Positions 54,662 through 64,000 of a stretch of DNA of 64,000 bases are shown in pieces. The stretch spans positions 6,806,001-6,870,000 of the forward strand of contig OZ038464.1 in NCBI GenBank assembly GCA_964036295.1. Direction: 5' to 3'. Both the position numbers and the translations under genes were made by a program. The DNA comes from Plumapathes pennacea (Eukaryota > Cnidaria > Anthozoa > Antipatharia > Myriopathidae). The notes beneath the pieces are model-generated. The model saw nothing but the letters and a program-made list of their open reading frames with translations. It did no database searches and had not been told where the DNA came from. Within the stretch, counting starts at the first letter, position 1. Each line of letters begins with the position of its first letter.

Positions 54662-54806
54662 GTACGAAACTTTGGTCAAATATATCTTGCAAAATATAGC
54701 ATGCCCGCATCTAAAACTCTGCATACCAGGTTTCTAGTAATATATCTCTTTGATGGCAAAAAATTACTGTGAAGAGACAAGGTCGAAATAGCCTCCAGGA
54801 ATATGG

Positions 54807-55077
54807 TTAGGTAATGAAAAGAGTCAAAAACACATACAGGGCTCACTTATATCTGTGATACTTGAATGATAATAATAATATACATTGAGGTGAATGATGG
54901 GTAGTATAATGAAGTAATATAAATATTATGTACATAATAAATATCTCATGAGATAGACTCAATATAAATTGGCAATTTGTGGAAGATAATTTGTTGGAAA
55001 AAGTTTCTAAACAACAGAAATTGTATATATAAATAATAAAATTGTATATATAAATAATATTATATATGTAGTGATTT
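54807..55077. other. AT-rich flank, nothing supported
   Basis: Repeated TATATAAATAAT motifs near 55011-55070. Confidence 0.5.
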
Positions 55078-55398
55078 TTAGTAGCAGGAGAACTTACAAC
55101 AAATGTGAAGAGAGCACCAAATAGATTTTAACTTTACATAGAAATCCAGCAAATCACCTTTCAGTGCTTGTCTGAACTTCGGTTTACTTTTGCTTTTCAA
55201 TTGTTCATTGATTTTCTTCCACACTTTTACACCAGCAAACCTAACATTAAATTTTCCATAATTAGTTCTTGCTCGAGGAAGACAGTATGATGATCTTGAA
55301 GCAAATCTGGTGTTATAGTTATGTTTTTGGTTTACTGGAAGAAAGAATGAATCAAACACGTCAGGAAGATTTCCTGAGGGATAGTCATACATAAACAT
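55078..55398 (-). mobile_element. LINE reverse transcriptase C-terminal fragment
   Basis: Minus-strand frame with NQKHNYNTRFASRSSYCLPRA..TNYGKFNVRFAGVKVWKKI, the standard C-terminal block of CR1/L2-like LINEs, ending near 55078. An A-run lies beside it at 55409-55425 on the plus strand. Confidence 0.8.
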
Positions 55399-55610
55399 GG
55401 CATTGTGAAAAAAAAAAAAAAAACAAGATCATGGAATTTAAGCAGTTTAAGTTTAATAAAAAGAGGATTAGTATGCCTTGATAGACAGAAAATGTTATCT
55501 GACGAATAGCCTTTTTCTGTAGGATAAATGAGGGGGTGACTGTGGTGTAGTAAGTGTTACCCCATGGTTGTGTTAACAGTCCAAATGCAAACTGATGACA
55601 AAGGGGAAAG

Positions 55611-56205
55611 ATGTGTATGATAGACTGTTCAGAACTCATGCAAAGATTTGAAGCTGTGAAAGTCACCATTAAAAAGCTAGAAAACTCAAATGATGCCCAC
55701 GTTGATGCCTCATACATGCATGACCCAACCAAGAAGTCCCAAAGAAAAGGGTTCAAGGAAACAGAGTTCAAGTATAGGTCACAAATACACAGCAAGAGGT
55801 CGAATCAAATGAAATCCTGTATCTGTTGCACAGAAGACATTCATTCTTGCAACAAGTGCCCCGCCAATTTTGCAAAATACAGATTCTGTGGCAAGCAAGG
55901 ACACTTTGAGTGAGCCAGCCTCAAAAACAGAAGCAAAACAAGAAAAAAAATCCAAGCACCAACATGCTGTAAACATCACATGCGACCGGGACAACAGTCT
56001 GATGATGACTTCAGCAGGTGCTGCATCAACTCATGCAGTAGACAACTGCAAATCATGTGAGCTATTTGCTTCAGTATTTCATCCAGAAGGTGACAGCAGT
56101 TCATCCCTTAAGATCACAGGCAAGGTTGACACTGGTGCCATGGTATCCTGCATGCCGACTTCCATGCTCCCACAGATGAGGCCATTCAAGGACAACCGTA
56201 AGTAA
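55611..56205 (+). mobile_element. Ty3/Gypsy gag zinc knuckle and protease fragment
   Basis: The first frame ends with CNKCPANFAKYRFCGKQGHFE, a CCHC nucleocapsid knuckle cut by TGA at about 55911. An overlapping frame continues to LKITGKVDTGAMVSCMPTSM, where DTGA is the retropepsin active site. It matches the part missing from the Gypsy at 35.7 kb, but the two need not be the same family. No LTR was identified. Confidence 0.8.
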
Positions 56206-56826
56206 CCGTAACCGTAAGTTTTATTATTGACTTAAGGTGACCATTATTTTATATTCTGTTATTGGTATTTCCCTGATACATTCAATCCAGCTGTATTAAC
56301 ATGTATTAAAAATGTCATAAATCAAATTAAATAAATCAAATTGGCAGTAATTGTTGATAAGCCAGAAATCATTGTCATGCCAATAGACTGTTGAACAAAC
56401 CAAATCGATTGGTAGGCTGAAATAAAGTGCAAGTCTGCACAGAATTCTATGAGGACCTCAAGAAAAAAAGGAACAAAGCGGTGTGGCAGAACATCACAAA
56501 GCAGTACAATGAGATCATTGCCAGAAACCGAAAATCAAAAATCTGACAGATGCGTACAAGGAGGCCAAAGGCAAGAACTCAAAATCAGGGCCTTGACAAA
56601 GTTCTGCACTCAAGGAAGGGGATGTGGCGACAACTCTTCTTGAGAGCTGTGAGGCGAGTGAAGTAGTCAAGATAGATGCTTCACTAGAAGACAGAAAAAC
56701 CGACAAAAGCCTGGAAATTGAAGAGGAAAAATGTGAAGAACAAACTGGGTTTGATGATATTCAGTTGGACGTTGAGTCGGACGGACACAAAATTTTTGCT
56801 CCTTCCAATTTATCCGCTATTTTTGA
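56206..56826. other. Gypsy flank and LINE 5' flank
   Basis: Short frames at about 56450-56640 and 56624-56869 are acidic or basic without motifs; possibly the 5' UTR of the LINE that follows. Confidence 0.35.
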
Positions 56827-57723
56827 ATGGCCGAAGAGAAACAAACGAAAGCCACAGTTAAGTCTCTAAAGAAAGAGAATGATAGTCTGAAAGAACAAGT
56901 CAATGCTCTGACACAAGACTTCAAGAGAATGGAACAATATTTATTGCTTGGGCAATGCAGAGCCTTGGTGACCAAAAATGGCGGCAAAGGTCTGAAATAG
57001 ACACAAAGCCAACGTGAAGCACCGACAACAGATAATGGCGGTGAGAATACGGTAGAAACGTTGGAATCCCTCGAATTCCTAAGCAATGAATACGATGAAT
57101 TACACTGCTTTCGTAGCATGTCAAGACAAGAGCTATTGAAGCTCTCCACCTGATTGAGCAAACTGGCTTGCAGAGTGGACGCCATCGGGGAAACGATCGA
57201 AGAACTGCAACGCCATAGCTACCAGTTTAACTTCAAGATTCTCGGAATCCCAGAACTTTCTCCTAGAGAAACGGCGCTCGACATGAGCTGCCTATGCGCC
57301 AAGCTATTCCAGGCAATGGGAGCAGATTCTGTCACACTCCAAGACATAGACATCATGCACCGAGTCCCACCCAGAAAGCCCAGCGTGAATCCACAGCCAA
57401 TTGTCTGCAGATTTACTAGAAGACCCGCAAGAGAAGAAGTTATGAGGTCAAGGAAGGGTGCTTGCAAGGTGCACGTGAGTACTATCGGATTTCCCGAGGA
57501 AACAAGCCTGGCTAAGGTTGTAATCTTGGACCACCTCATGCCCAGAACACAACAACTTCTCTCTGATGCGAAGAAATACAAGGAAAGGAACCAATACAGA
57601 TTCTGCTGGACCAAAAACTCAACAGTGTTCTTGAGGAAAACAGAAGACTCTCACCCTCTCAAGATCGCCTCGCAGGACGACCTCGCAAGACTTGCAGAGC
57701 ACAAAGGGTCAAGGATGCGCTAA
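56827..57723 (+). pseudogene. LINE ORF1 (L1 ORF1-like coiled coil plus RRM), two stops
   Basis: ATG 56827 begins a coiled coil (KSLKKENDSLKEQVNALTQD). TAG 56998-57000 and TGA 57151-57153 interrupt the same frame. After the stops come FNFKILGIPELSPRETALDM, IDIMHRVPPRKP and IVCRFTRRPAREEVMRSRKG, the RRM and C-terminal RNA-binding region of L1 ORF1-type proteins, ending TAA 57723. It would act as the RNA-packaging chaperone. ORF2 starts 51 bp downstream. Confidence 0.8.
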
Positions 57724-57773
57724 TTAGCTGTTCTGTAAGATAAGTATCTCATATTTTCTCCTTAGACGGTAAA

Positions 57774-60150
57774 ATGGCTAGCAATGCGAGTACTCGCACT
57801 TATACATCGGCTAAAGAGATATTCCACGAACTTCCATACTGTGGCCTCAACTTTGTTCCCTACCATGGTCAATTTACCAATAGTATAAATTCAAATTTGC
57901 CTACGAAGAAGTACCTTGAAAGCTTATCTAGTCTTCATGATTTAGATTTATTTAGCTTAAATACTGATCCTAACTCAAACCCGGATTGCAATTTATCTGT
58001 CCAACCCATCCGCAGCAACTATTATTCTCCCCATAGCGTTAGCAGGCTATCAAAATCAGCAAGGTTTGATAAATTTACGGACGGGCTTTCGATCATCCAT
58101 AACAATGTAAGAAGCCTGAAACGTAATTTAGAAAATTTTCAAACTCATCTCCTGAACAAACTAGGCTATTGCTTTACTGTTATTGGCATAACAGAAACTA
58201 GACTAAATCATGCTAATTTTAATTTCAACCCAGAAATTCTGAACTACAATTTTGAATACGTACCAACGCCTCTTGCTGCAGGTGTTGGCATGTACATTGA
58301 TGACACACTAAAATATACATTTATTGAGAGAATATCCAATGAATCCTTTCAGGAACTCTGGATTGATATTGGTCTTCAAATATCTGGCAGATATGCTAAT
58401 GTCATCTATAGACAACACAACTCCCCTGAGAAACTTCAGGCGTATTTTGATTAAACTATAGACTCAGTGCATCTGGCAAAACAATCTACTTGATGGGCGA
58501 CTTCAACATAAACCTACTCTCCTCCGAAACCTGTACACAATGCATGCACACAATTTCCTGTATTCCACTGAAAGCGCCAACTTACTGCCAACAATTGACA
58601 AACCAACCAGAGTTTACAATAACTCAGCGACTCTCATTGACAATATTTTTGTTAATAACTTAGAAAACGACTGCCTTATTGGTAATATTATTTCCGACCT
58701 TAGTGATCACTACACTCAATTCTATGTTTCTATGTCATTAAGAGATAAAATCAAACCCCCAAAAAACCTAACACGGGATTATTCGCGCTTTTCAGAAACA
58801 AAATTCTTGTGTGATATGTCAAAAATAGACTGGAAGCACCTGGTCCCTGGAAATAATAGTAAGATAGACCAACTGTTCTCAGCGTTTTACAGTGAATTAA
58901 ACAAAAGAGTTGAGAAGCATGCCCATTAAAACCATGTTCAATACGTAAAGCAAAACAGCTCACCAAACCATGGATAACAAATGGGTTAAGAAAATCTATT
59001 AGAATAAAAAACAAGTTATTTTATACAGGCAATAAGGATAAGTATAAGTTTTACAGGAATAAAATCCTGTTGCTCACACGCCTCAGCAAAAAGCTCTACT
59101 ACCACAAGTACTTTGACATCAATCTACACAACATGAAAAAGACCTGGCATAGCATAAATAGTCTTATAAACCGTAATAAAAAAAACCCGGAAAATTTATA
59201 AATGCTTTGAAACGTCCCAACAATAAAGGATTAGCATGAACACCGTCCGAAATAACTAATATACTTAATCAATATTTTGCCTCGGTGGGCCAAAAACTTG
59301 CCTCCAACATTCCAAATTCTTCTGAACCATTTACAGCCTACCTGCCAGCAATCGATATGCCAGGATCTTTCGTTTTTGAACCAACCACCTCCAACAATTT
59401 CGAATTAGAAATAATGAAGACCCCACTAAATAAAGCTTATGGTGAGACTTCTTGTCCCACCCGGATTTTAAGATGCACAAGACATATTATATCAGAGCCC
59501 CTATCTGTTCTGATCAACAACTCTATTAGCCAAGGAGTTTACCCCAGTAAATTGAAACACGGTAAAGTTACTCCTATTTAGAAAGGCGAAGATGCTACAG
59601 ACCCCAGAAATTACAGGCAATATCTCTCCTTTCCACTTTTAAACAAATCTTTGAAAAAGTAATGTACAATAGACTTAAACCATTCCTCAATAAGTCAGAT
59701 GTTCTGTATAAATCACAGTATGGATTTCGTGAGAAACACTCTACACAGCATGCACTCCTCGATACTGTAAGCCAAATCCAGACAAATATGGATAGACGGT
59801 TATTCACATGTGGCGTTTTCATCGACTTACGGAAAGCATTCGACACTGTATATCACGCCATTCTACTAAAAAAACTCCACCACTATGGAATAAGAGAAAT
59901 AATTAATGAGTGGTCTTCTTATCTCACTGACCGTACCCAGGCGACTCAAATTGCAGATAAAGTATCAGGCAAAGCAAATATATAGTGTGGCGTTCCACAG
60001 GGCTCTGTGTTAGGACCCTTACTCTTCCTTATCTGTATAAATGATATTTATAATTCCTTTGATAAACTTAACTTCCATCTGTTTGCTGACGATACAGGCC
60101 TGCTTTTTAGCATTGGAAGACACAGCTATGCTAATAAAACATGATTTTTG
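57774..60150 (+). pseudogene. LINE ORF2 (APE endonuclease plus reverse transcriptase), broken, 3' end missing
   Basis: ATG 57774. The APE endonuclease shows SIIHNNVRSLKRNLENFQTH, VIGITETRLN and, after TAA 58452, MGDFNINLL and IDNIFVNN..ISDLSDHYTQ. RT follows: [58 protein letters not shown] and [12 protein letters not shown]. Matching sequence stops just after FADD near 60110, so the thumb and 3' UTR are gone. Several stops and frame slips are present. ORF1 plus APE plus RT makes this the most complete LINE here. Confidence 0.9.
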
Positions 60151-60511
60151 TAAGGCTATTGCCAGAAAAGCAACTGAATTCATCAAATTTCCAGTGGTCA
60201 ATTTAAAGTGGTCAAGCACACACCATGGGAAGTGAAATATTATGCCTCCACAAGCTGAATAGCTGAAATGTCACCTTGACCTCGGTTTACCAACCCAAAT
60301 CATACCTGATCACAGGTTCATTTAACCTTTTACCTTCGTCAAATTTCTATTGTCTATGGTGGCGTTTACTGCGCTATCAGATGACGTTTACACACAAAGT
60401 GTTTACATAAGTAAACTCTGCTACCTCGGTATAACGCTCCAGTCTAAACATGGCATGAGGGGCCCATACTTGGGTAGCATAGCCCAGATGTGAGCACACT
60501 AACTAAGGAGT
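60151..60511. other. No supported gene
   Basis: No motifs seen; contains the junction where the LINE loses its 3' end. Confidence 0.4.
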
Positions 60512-60694
60512 TTGACTCCCATAAAAGATTCTATGAAGACTGGTGGAGGGAAGGCTCCCAATTTCCCAGGCCAAATAAGCGAATTAGTTGCTGATGTCTT
60601 TCCTGTGTTTGTTCGCCCACTATCAAACAAATTTGATGAGCGCGTAGCAGCTTTGGCATCATATACTACAAAAGTCGAGACTAGTGTCTCGTAA
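60512..60694 (+). pseudogene. Harbinger Myb-like accessory fragment
   Basis: A short frame with MKTGGGKAPNFPGQISELVA resembles the GGG-containing tail of Harbinger Myb/SANT-like proteins. The transposase fragment on the opposite strand at 61258-61509 supports the reading. Confidence 0.45.
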
Positions 60695-61257
60695 AATAAA
60701 GTTTTATCTATCTTATATTATCTTAGTGTCTAGAGTGAAGCCGGTCTGAGCAGTATAGATGTATGTAGAGATGTACAGATTGGCAAAACTTCCAGGGAAA
60801 AAAACAGTTGATTTGAGGTAACGAATTGTTTTTATCACAAAATGTTGACTTAGTTCCTGATTGGATCTATTTGCATGTCCCCTTCCCTATGCATCAGGGC
60901 AAAATTGTGTTGTGCTCAACTGCTACAATGATCACAATGGGGTTTTTGAGAGCAGTGCGCATTCCAGAGTGCAGACAAGGAAAGCAACTTTTTAAAACCC
61001 CAAAGCATTTTTCTATTATGCATCTAGTACGTCTATAGGAGGTATTGTAGCGCCTCTTAGCCTCATTTTGAGATTAACAAAAATGGCTCCACAATCGCGC
61101 TGTTCTCAAAAATGCAAGCGTCATGTGTCGAGCCCGGCCATTGAGTTACGATGTTCGTGATACACATCTTACTATTACAGATAGCCCACACATTCATTGA
61201 ATAGTACTGTTTCCTGTTTACAAAAGACATTGCGTGCTCCTGATCTGGACAAATTAT
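60695..61257. other. Spacer between Harbinger remnants
   Basis: No coding evidence. Confidence 0.4.
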
Positions 61258-61509
61258 TCACACATGGCAGCAATCAATGGCTCCAACAATCCATGAAAAT
61301 CCCACAATGTCATATAAATTTTGCTTCACCTCGTGTAAGTCACCTGGGAAGGAAATGAATTCAGATTTGCGCTTTGCAATCTCCAGTGAAATTTTGTGTA
61401 TGACTGTGCAGGCAGTGTTCACAGTAACACCAAAAAGATCCCCACAAACTCTTTCAAAACTTCCCATTGCATAAAACTGAAAGGCCATAAGTACTTGTTG
61501 CATTGGCAA
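61258..61509 (-). pseudogene. PIF/Harbinger transposase fragment
   Basis: LMAFQFYAMGSFERVCGDLF, TACTVIHKISLEIA and FSWIVGAIDCCHV, where the aspartate is the first catalytic acid. This is the N-terminal third of a Harbinger transposase. The rest is absent. It is a different subfamily from the copy at 32.6-33.7 kb. Confidence 0.85.
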
Positions 61510-61899
61510 GAGTGGCAGTCCTCTTCATGTGTGATGCTCGAGGTTGTTTCGTAAAGCATCCTTTCTCAACTGGAAGCATTAACGGAAATGTCCTCATTAT
61601 ATTCTTCAAGGAAATTTAATCGATCCTTTAGATGTCTTATCTGTGGGACACATCGACAATTAGCACATCCTGCAATATAATTATTGATATATATATAAGA
61701 CAATTATTGTCTAGAGTGTGCTATGCTGTCCATTTTCTACAGTCGGACATGAGCAGGTTTAACTTCCCATTGTTTATTAGTACGCCGTCTAGACATGGTT
61801 TAAGATCAATCATGTTTAAAAAATTGGACTCCTCAGTTTAACCTTGTTTAAACCAGGACTTTCTTACCTCGGTCTTAACTTTGTTTACAACTCGAACCA

Positions 61900-62165
61900 C
61901 CAAATCCAGTCAAACATATGCCCAATTCAACAGCCTTAGCAAGAAAGCGGCACAGATCATGAAACACATCCTCAAGAATGCAGATGACTTGTATATTGGC
62001 TTTTTGGCATACAGAAATACATCTGTAACTAGAATGACATTCTCCCCTTTCCAACTCAATGCAAGAACCAAGTTAACAACTACCGAGGTACTACAACCAT
62101 GTGTAGCAGCCAAAGTCCTCCAGCAATTGGAACACTGCCAACAGCAACAGAAGAAACACTGACTA
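61900..62165 (+). pseudogene. Gypsy integrase C-terminal fragment
   Basis: AAQIMKHILKNADDLYIGFL, AYRNTSVTRMTFSPFQLNAR: the end of an rve core and the SP-x-Q-L-x-x-R motif typical of Ty3/Gypsy integrases. No flanking LTR; truncated on both sides. Confidence 0.7.
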
Positions 62166-62429
62166 AAGCTCGAAGCTCTTTGAACCACTACAAAACCTAA
62201 GAACCTGCCGTGGCATCTGACAAGGGACATACCCCCAGATCACACATCATTAATATGGCCAGTGGCCAGTAGTACCAGTGAAACAATGGCCACTCCGAAA
62301 AACTTGAGAACCAACCAGCCCAGAACCAACCCTGGACAAGGAGGACCAAACAAGACACACAACCATTTTATTATTGCCCCCACAAGGTTTTGGCCCAGAG
62401 GTCAAAACCCGAGGCACTCTAGGAACCCC
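62166..62429. other. Gypsy integrase 3' flank
   Basis: No intact frame; likely further decayed integrase C-terminus. Confidence 0.35.
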
Positions 62430-62437
62430 TGTTACGC

Positions 62438-62660
62438 CGCAAAATGTAATAATCAACGCAAAATGTAATACTAACGCAAAATGTAATAACAATCGCCGCA
62501 AAATGTAATACTAACGCAAAATGTAATAAATCTTTTAACGCAAAATGTAATAACATTTTGACGCAAAATGTAATAAATCTTTTAATGAAAAATGTAATAA
62601 TATCTTAGCGCAAAATGTAATAACTTTTTGAGGTAAAATGTGATAAATTTCTTGATGAAA
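62438..62660. repeat. Subterminal array of CGCAAAATGTAATA
   Basis: Eight exact copies of the 14-mer CGCAAAATGTAATA, plus two or three degenerate ones, are irregularly spaced (about 17-26 bp) just inside the Ginger-like terminus. Confidence 0.92.
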
Positions 62661-62665
62661 AATGA

Positions 62666-63096
62666 AACTGATACTTTCGCTGGTCAAATACTTTAACGGT
62701 AAATAAGGACATTTTGCATTCAGAGGTAAGTGAGACGTATAGTCAATTCGGTCGAATCTTTGCCATCGTTTTCTTTTTACTTATCCAATTCGAATAATTT
62801 GGATCTTCTCAAGTGTGTCGGGCAAATAGTTTTGGCAATTACTATCTGGATTGACGCTGCGTTTTTGAAAGATCGTCTGTTAGGTCATAGACTAAAAACA
62901 AACTGTGTAAAGCTGGATTTTCAAACGTGCCTGTTTATTAACTCTCATAACAGCGCTTCGCAGTTTACCACGCCTGCTGTCATTCAGCTTGCATTCCACA
63001 AGCGTTTCACGCAGGTGCGTGTTGTACAAAATCTAAATATCGTGGGAACAAAATGTAAACAAGTACATTTGCTCCGCGGCTTGGAGTAAGATAATT
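62666..63096. other. Leader between repeat array and integrase gene
   Basis: Open frames exist but lack motifs; probably the 5' region of the integrase gene. Confidence 0.4.
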
Positions 63097-64000
63097 ATGA
63101 AGTTCTCCATTCTCTGCTTTTTCTTTCTTCTGCTGGAAATTATCAGCAGTCATAGCTTAGCTATATCTAAGCTCGACGATGAGACGTACAAGATTTTCCT
63201 TCAGCTAATCAAAGGGACATTTTCTGTCCCTGTTGGGCAGAGAACGACCAAGCAAAAAACATCTCTCGTCAGGTTTTGGAGAAACCGAGATAACCTTAGC
63301 TTACGTGACGAAAAGTTGTTCTTCCATGACAAAGCTATTGTTAAGGAATCTGATGTCGGAGGCATCGTGAAACAGACATTCAAAGCTATGAAGGTATCTG
63401 GGACAAGAAAACTATACCATAGGCTGAGGGAAAACTACAGTGGTGTTTTGGAAAGGGAGGTGCAGAAAATCTTGCTAAAGTCATCTGTTCATCAGAGGTT
63501 GAATGCCAGATTCCAAAACAAGGCAAGACTACGACCAGTACGAGCTCGCGCCGTTCAAGTTCGTCATCAAATTGATCTTATTGATATGTCAAACTTGCAA
63601 ACAAAATGGAAAGGAAAGGTATTCAAATAAGTGCTATCCTTAATCGACGTATTCAGTCGCTATCAATGGCTTTTACCTCTGCATCGAAAAAAAAGCACTC
63701 ACATTGCGCGAGAACTAATTGGTATCTATACTGAACATGGGGTACCCAGGGTTCTACAGCACGACCAAGGTCCAGAATTTGATGGCGCAGTGACAGCTTT
63801 ATGTAGGAAGCTCAAGATCAAAGTCATTTAAGGCCGTCCCTACCATCCTCAGTCACAAGGAAAAGTGGAGAGAGCACACAGATCCTTCAGGAAGAAAATT
63901 ATGTATGACTTTCTAGTCATGAAAAAGGCTGGAGTTAATTGGGTTAAACGACTGCCAGAATACGCAAGGACATTAAATCAGGACGCAAAAGAAGAACTTG
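63097..64000 (+). pseudogene. Ginger-like integrase (rve) transposase, partial, two stops
   Basis: ATG 63097 (ATAATTATGAAG) starts a frame with a hydrophobic beginning that could alternatively be non-coding leader. The rve core shows RHQIDLIDM (first D), LSLIDVFSRYQWLLPL, VPRVLQHDQGPEFDG (second D) and PYHPQSQGKVERAHRSFRKK (E). TAA at 63628-63630 replaces a codon just before VLSLIDVFSRY, and TAA 63829-63831 lies before GRPYHP; the same frame resumes after each. The gene runs off the right edge. Confidence 0.82.

Larger units (their letters stand above)
49128..54806. mobile_element. E5: transposon with MBD-transposase and convergent accessory gene, apparently intact
   Basis: The left end is GGTATTCCTGGAGGCTATTT after TTAA (49124-49127). 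The right end read inward is CCATATTCCTGGAGGCTATT, followed outward by TTAG, a one-base variant of TTAA. The shared core TATTCCTGGAGGCTATTT is 18/18. The outermost two or three right-end bases differ, so that boundary is uncertain by a few bases. Genes: a 753-aa transposase (49956-53061, plus, no stops) and a five-exon small gene (54443-53613, minus), tail to tail. Each has an identical E2F-like palindrome upstream. Intact genes suggest recent activity. Confidence 0.82.
62430..64000 (+). mobile_element. Ginger-like integrase DNA transposon, left part (continues beyond window)
   Basis: The putative terminus TGTTACGCCGCAAAATGTAA at 62430 fits the TGT-start rule of Ginger and retroviral-type ends. 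A subterminal repeat array (62438-62660) is followed by an integrase gene from 63097. The right end is outside the window, so target duplication cannot be checked. Confidence 0.65.

Noticed and set aside
62730-63089. 119-codon frame upstream of the Ginger-like integrase
   Set aside because: No motif and begins at a non-ATG; treated as leader sequence.
1-64000. CRISPR array, tRNA or rRNA genes
   Set aside because: No regularly spaced direct repeats with unique spacers, cloverleaf-like sequence or rRNA-like blocks were seen by inspection.

Overview
The window is eukaryotic. It has spliced genes with GT/AG introns, CpG-rich ATGGCG starts, AATAAA signals and dense eukaryotic transposable elements. 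The mix of families (LINEs with ATT tails, Ty3/Gypsy, Penelope-like, PIF/Harbinger, piggyBac, Ginger, Mutator/Kolobok-like transposases) suggests a cnidarian, probably an anthozoan such as a stony coral or anemone. That assignment is inference; no rRNA or mitochondrial marker is present. I see no tRNA, rRNA or CRISPR and no clearly intact single-copy host gene. Almost everything readable is a mobile element or a fragment of one, often nested.

Layout. 0.3-1.3 kb: LINE 3' end. 1.3-4.3 kb: mostly non-coding, with one local duplication. 4.35-9.73 kb: a small CUE-like/SIM/zinc-ribbon ORF split by a 4.85-kb transposon (called E1 here). E1 has CAC-starting inverted repeats, a 5-bp target duplication, a four-exon 879-residue DDE-like protein and a convergent 208-residue gene. 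9.83-16.35 kb: a piggyBac element whose transposase is split by a second 4.3-kb transposon (E3) with ~232-bp inverted repeats, an intact four-exon integrase-type transposase (minus strand) and a decayed alpha-kinase gene (plus strand). 16.5-20.1 kb: a two-exon gene with a possible PB1-like fold and a broken PIF1-type helicase. 20.1-23.5 kb: repeats. 23.5-26.0 kb: minus-strand LINE split by a 1.2-kb DNA element (E6). 26.3 kb: orphan SHOCT-like exon. 27-28.9 kb: broken SF3-helicase ORF. 29.4-31.0 kb: two LINE fragments. 31.2-33.7 kb: broken PIF/Harbinger element. 33.8-39.8 kb: LINE fragment, then a Gypsy pol split by a younger LINE. 41.3-48.9 kb: a gene whose intron carries two minisatellite arrays, a Penelope-like fragment and, inside that, E4 (43,276-47,744; Mutator-like transposase fused to a DnaQ-type exonuclease). 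49.13-54.81 kb: E5, an apparently intact two-gene transposon whose transposase starts with an MBD-like domain. 55-62.2 kb: LINE, Gypsy and Harbinger fragments, including a long LINE with both ORFs but no 3' end. 62.43 kb to the right edge: the start of a Ginger-like integrase element.

The firmest results come from reading frames. Removing E1, E3 or E4 together with one copy of its target duplication restores an open frame in the interrupted ORF, which fixes the boundaries of all three. E1, E3, E5 and the Harbinger element each carry two convergent genes: a transposase plus a partner, which is an alpha-kinase, a Myb-like protein or an unknown. E4 and E5 share a transposase core (D-x2-W-x2-RG, then D-x-D-S-S), a GGTA(A)TTCC terminus and a TTAA (or TTAA-like) target, but carry different accessory domains. 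The best candidates for undescribed systems are E1, the kinase-carrying E3, and the MBD-transposase element E5, which has one perfect E2F-like palindrome upstream of each of its two genes.
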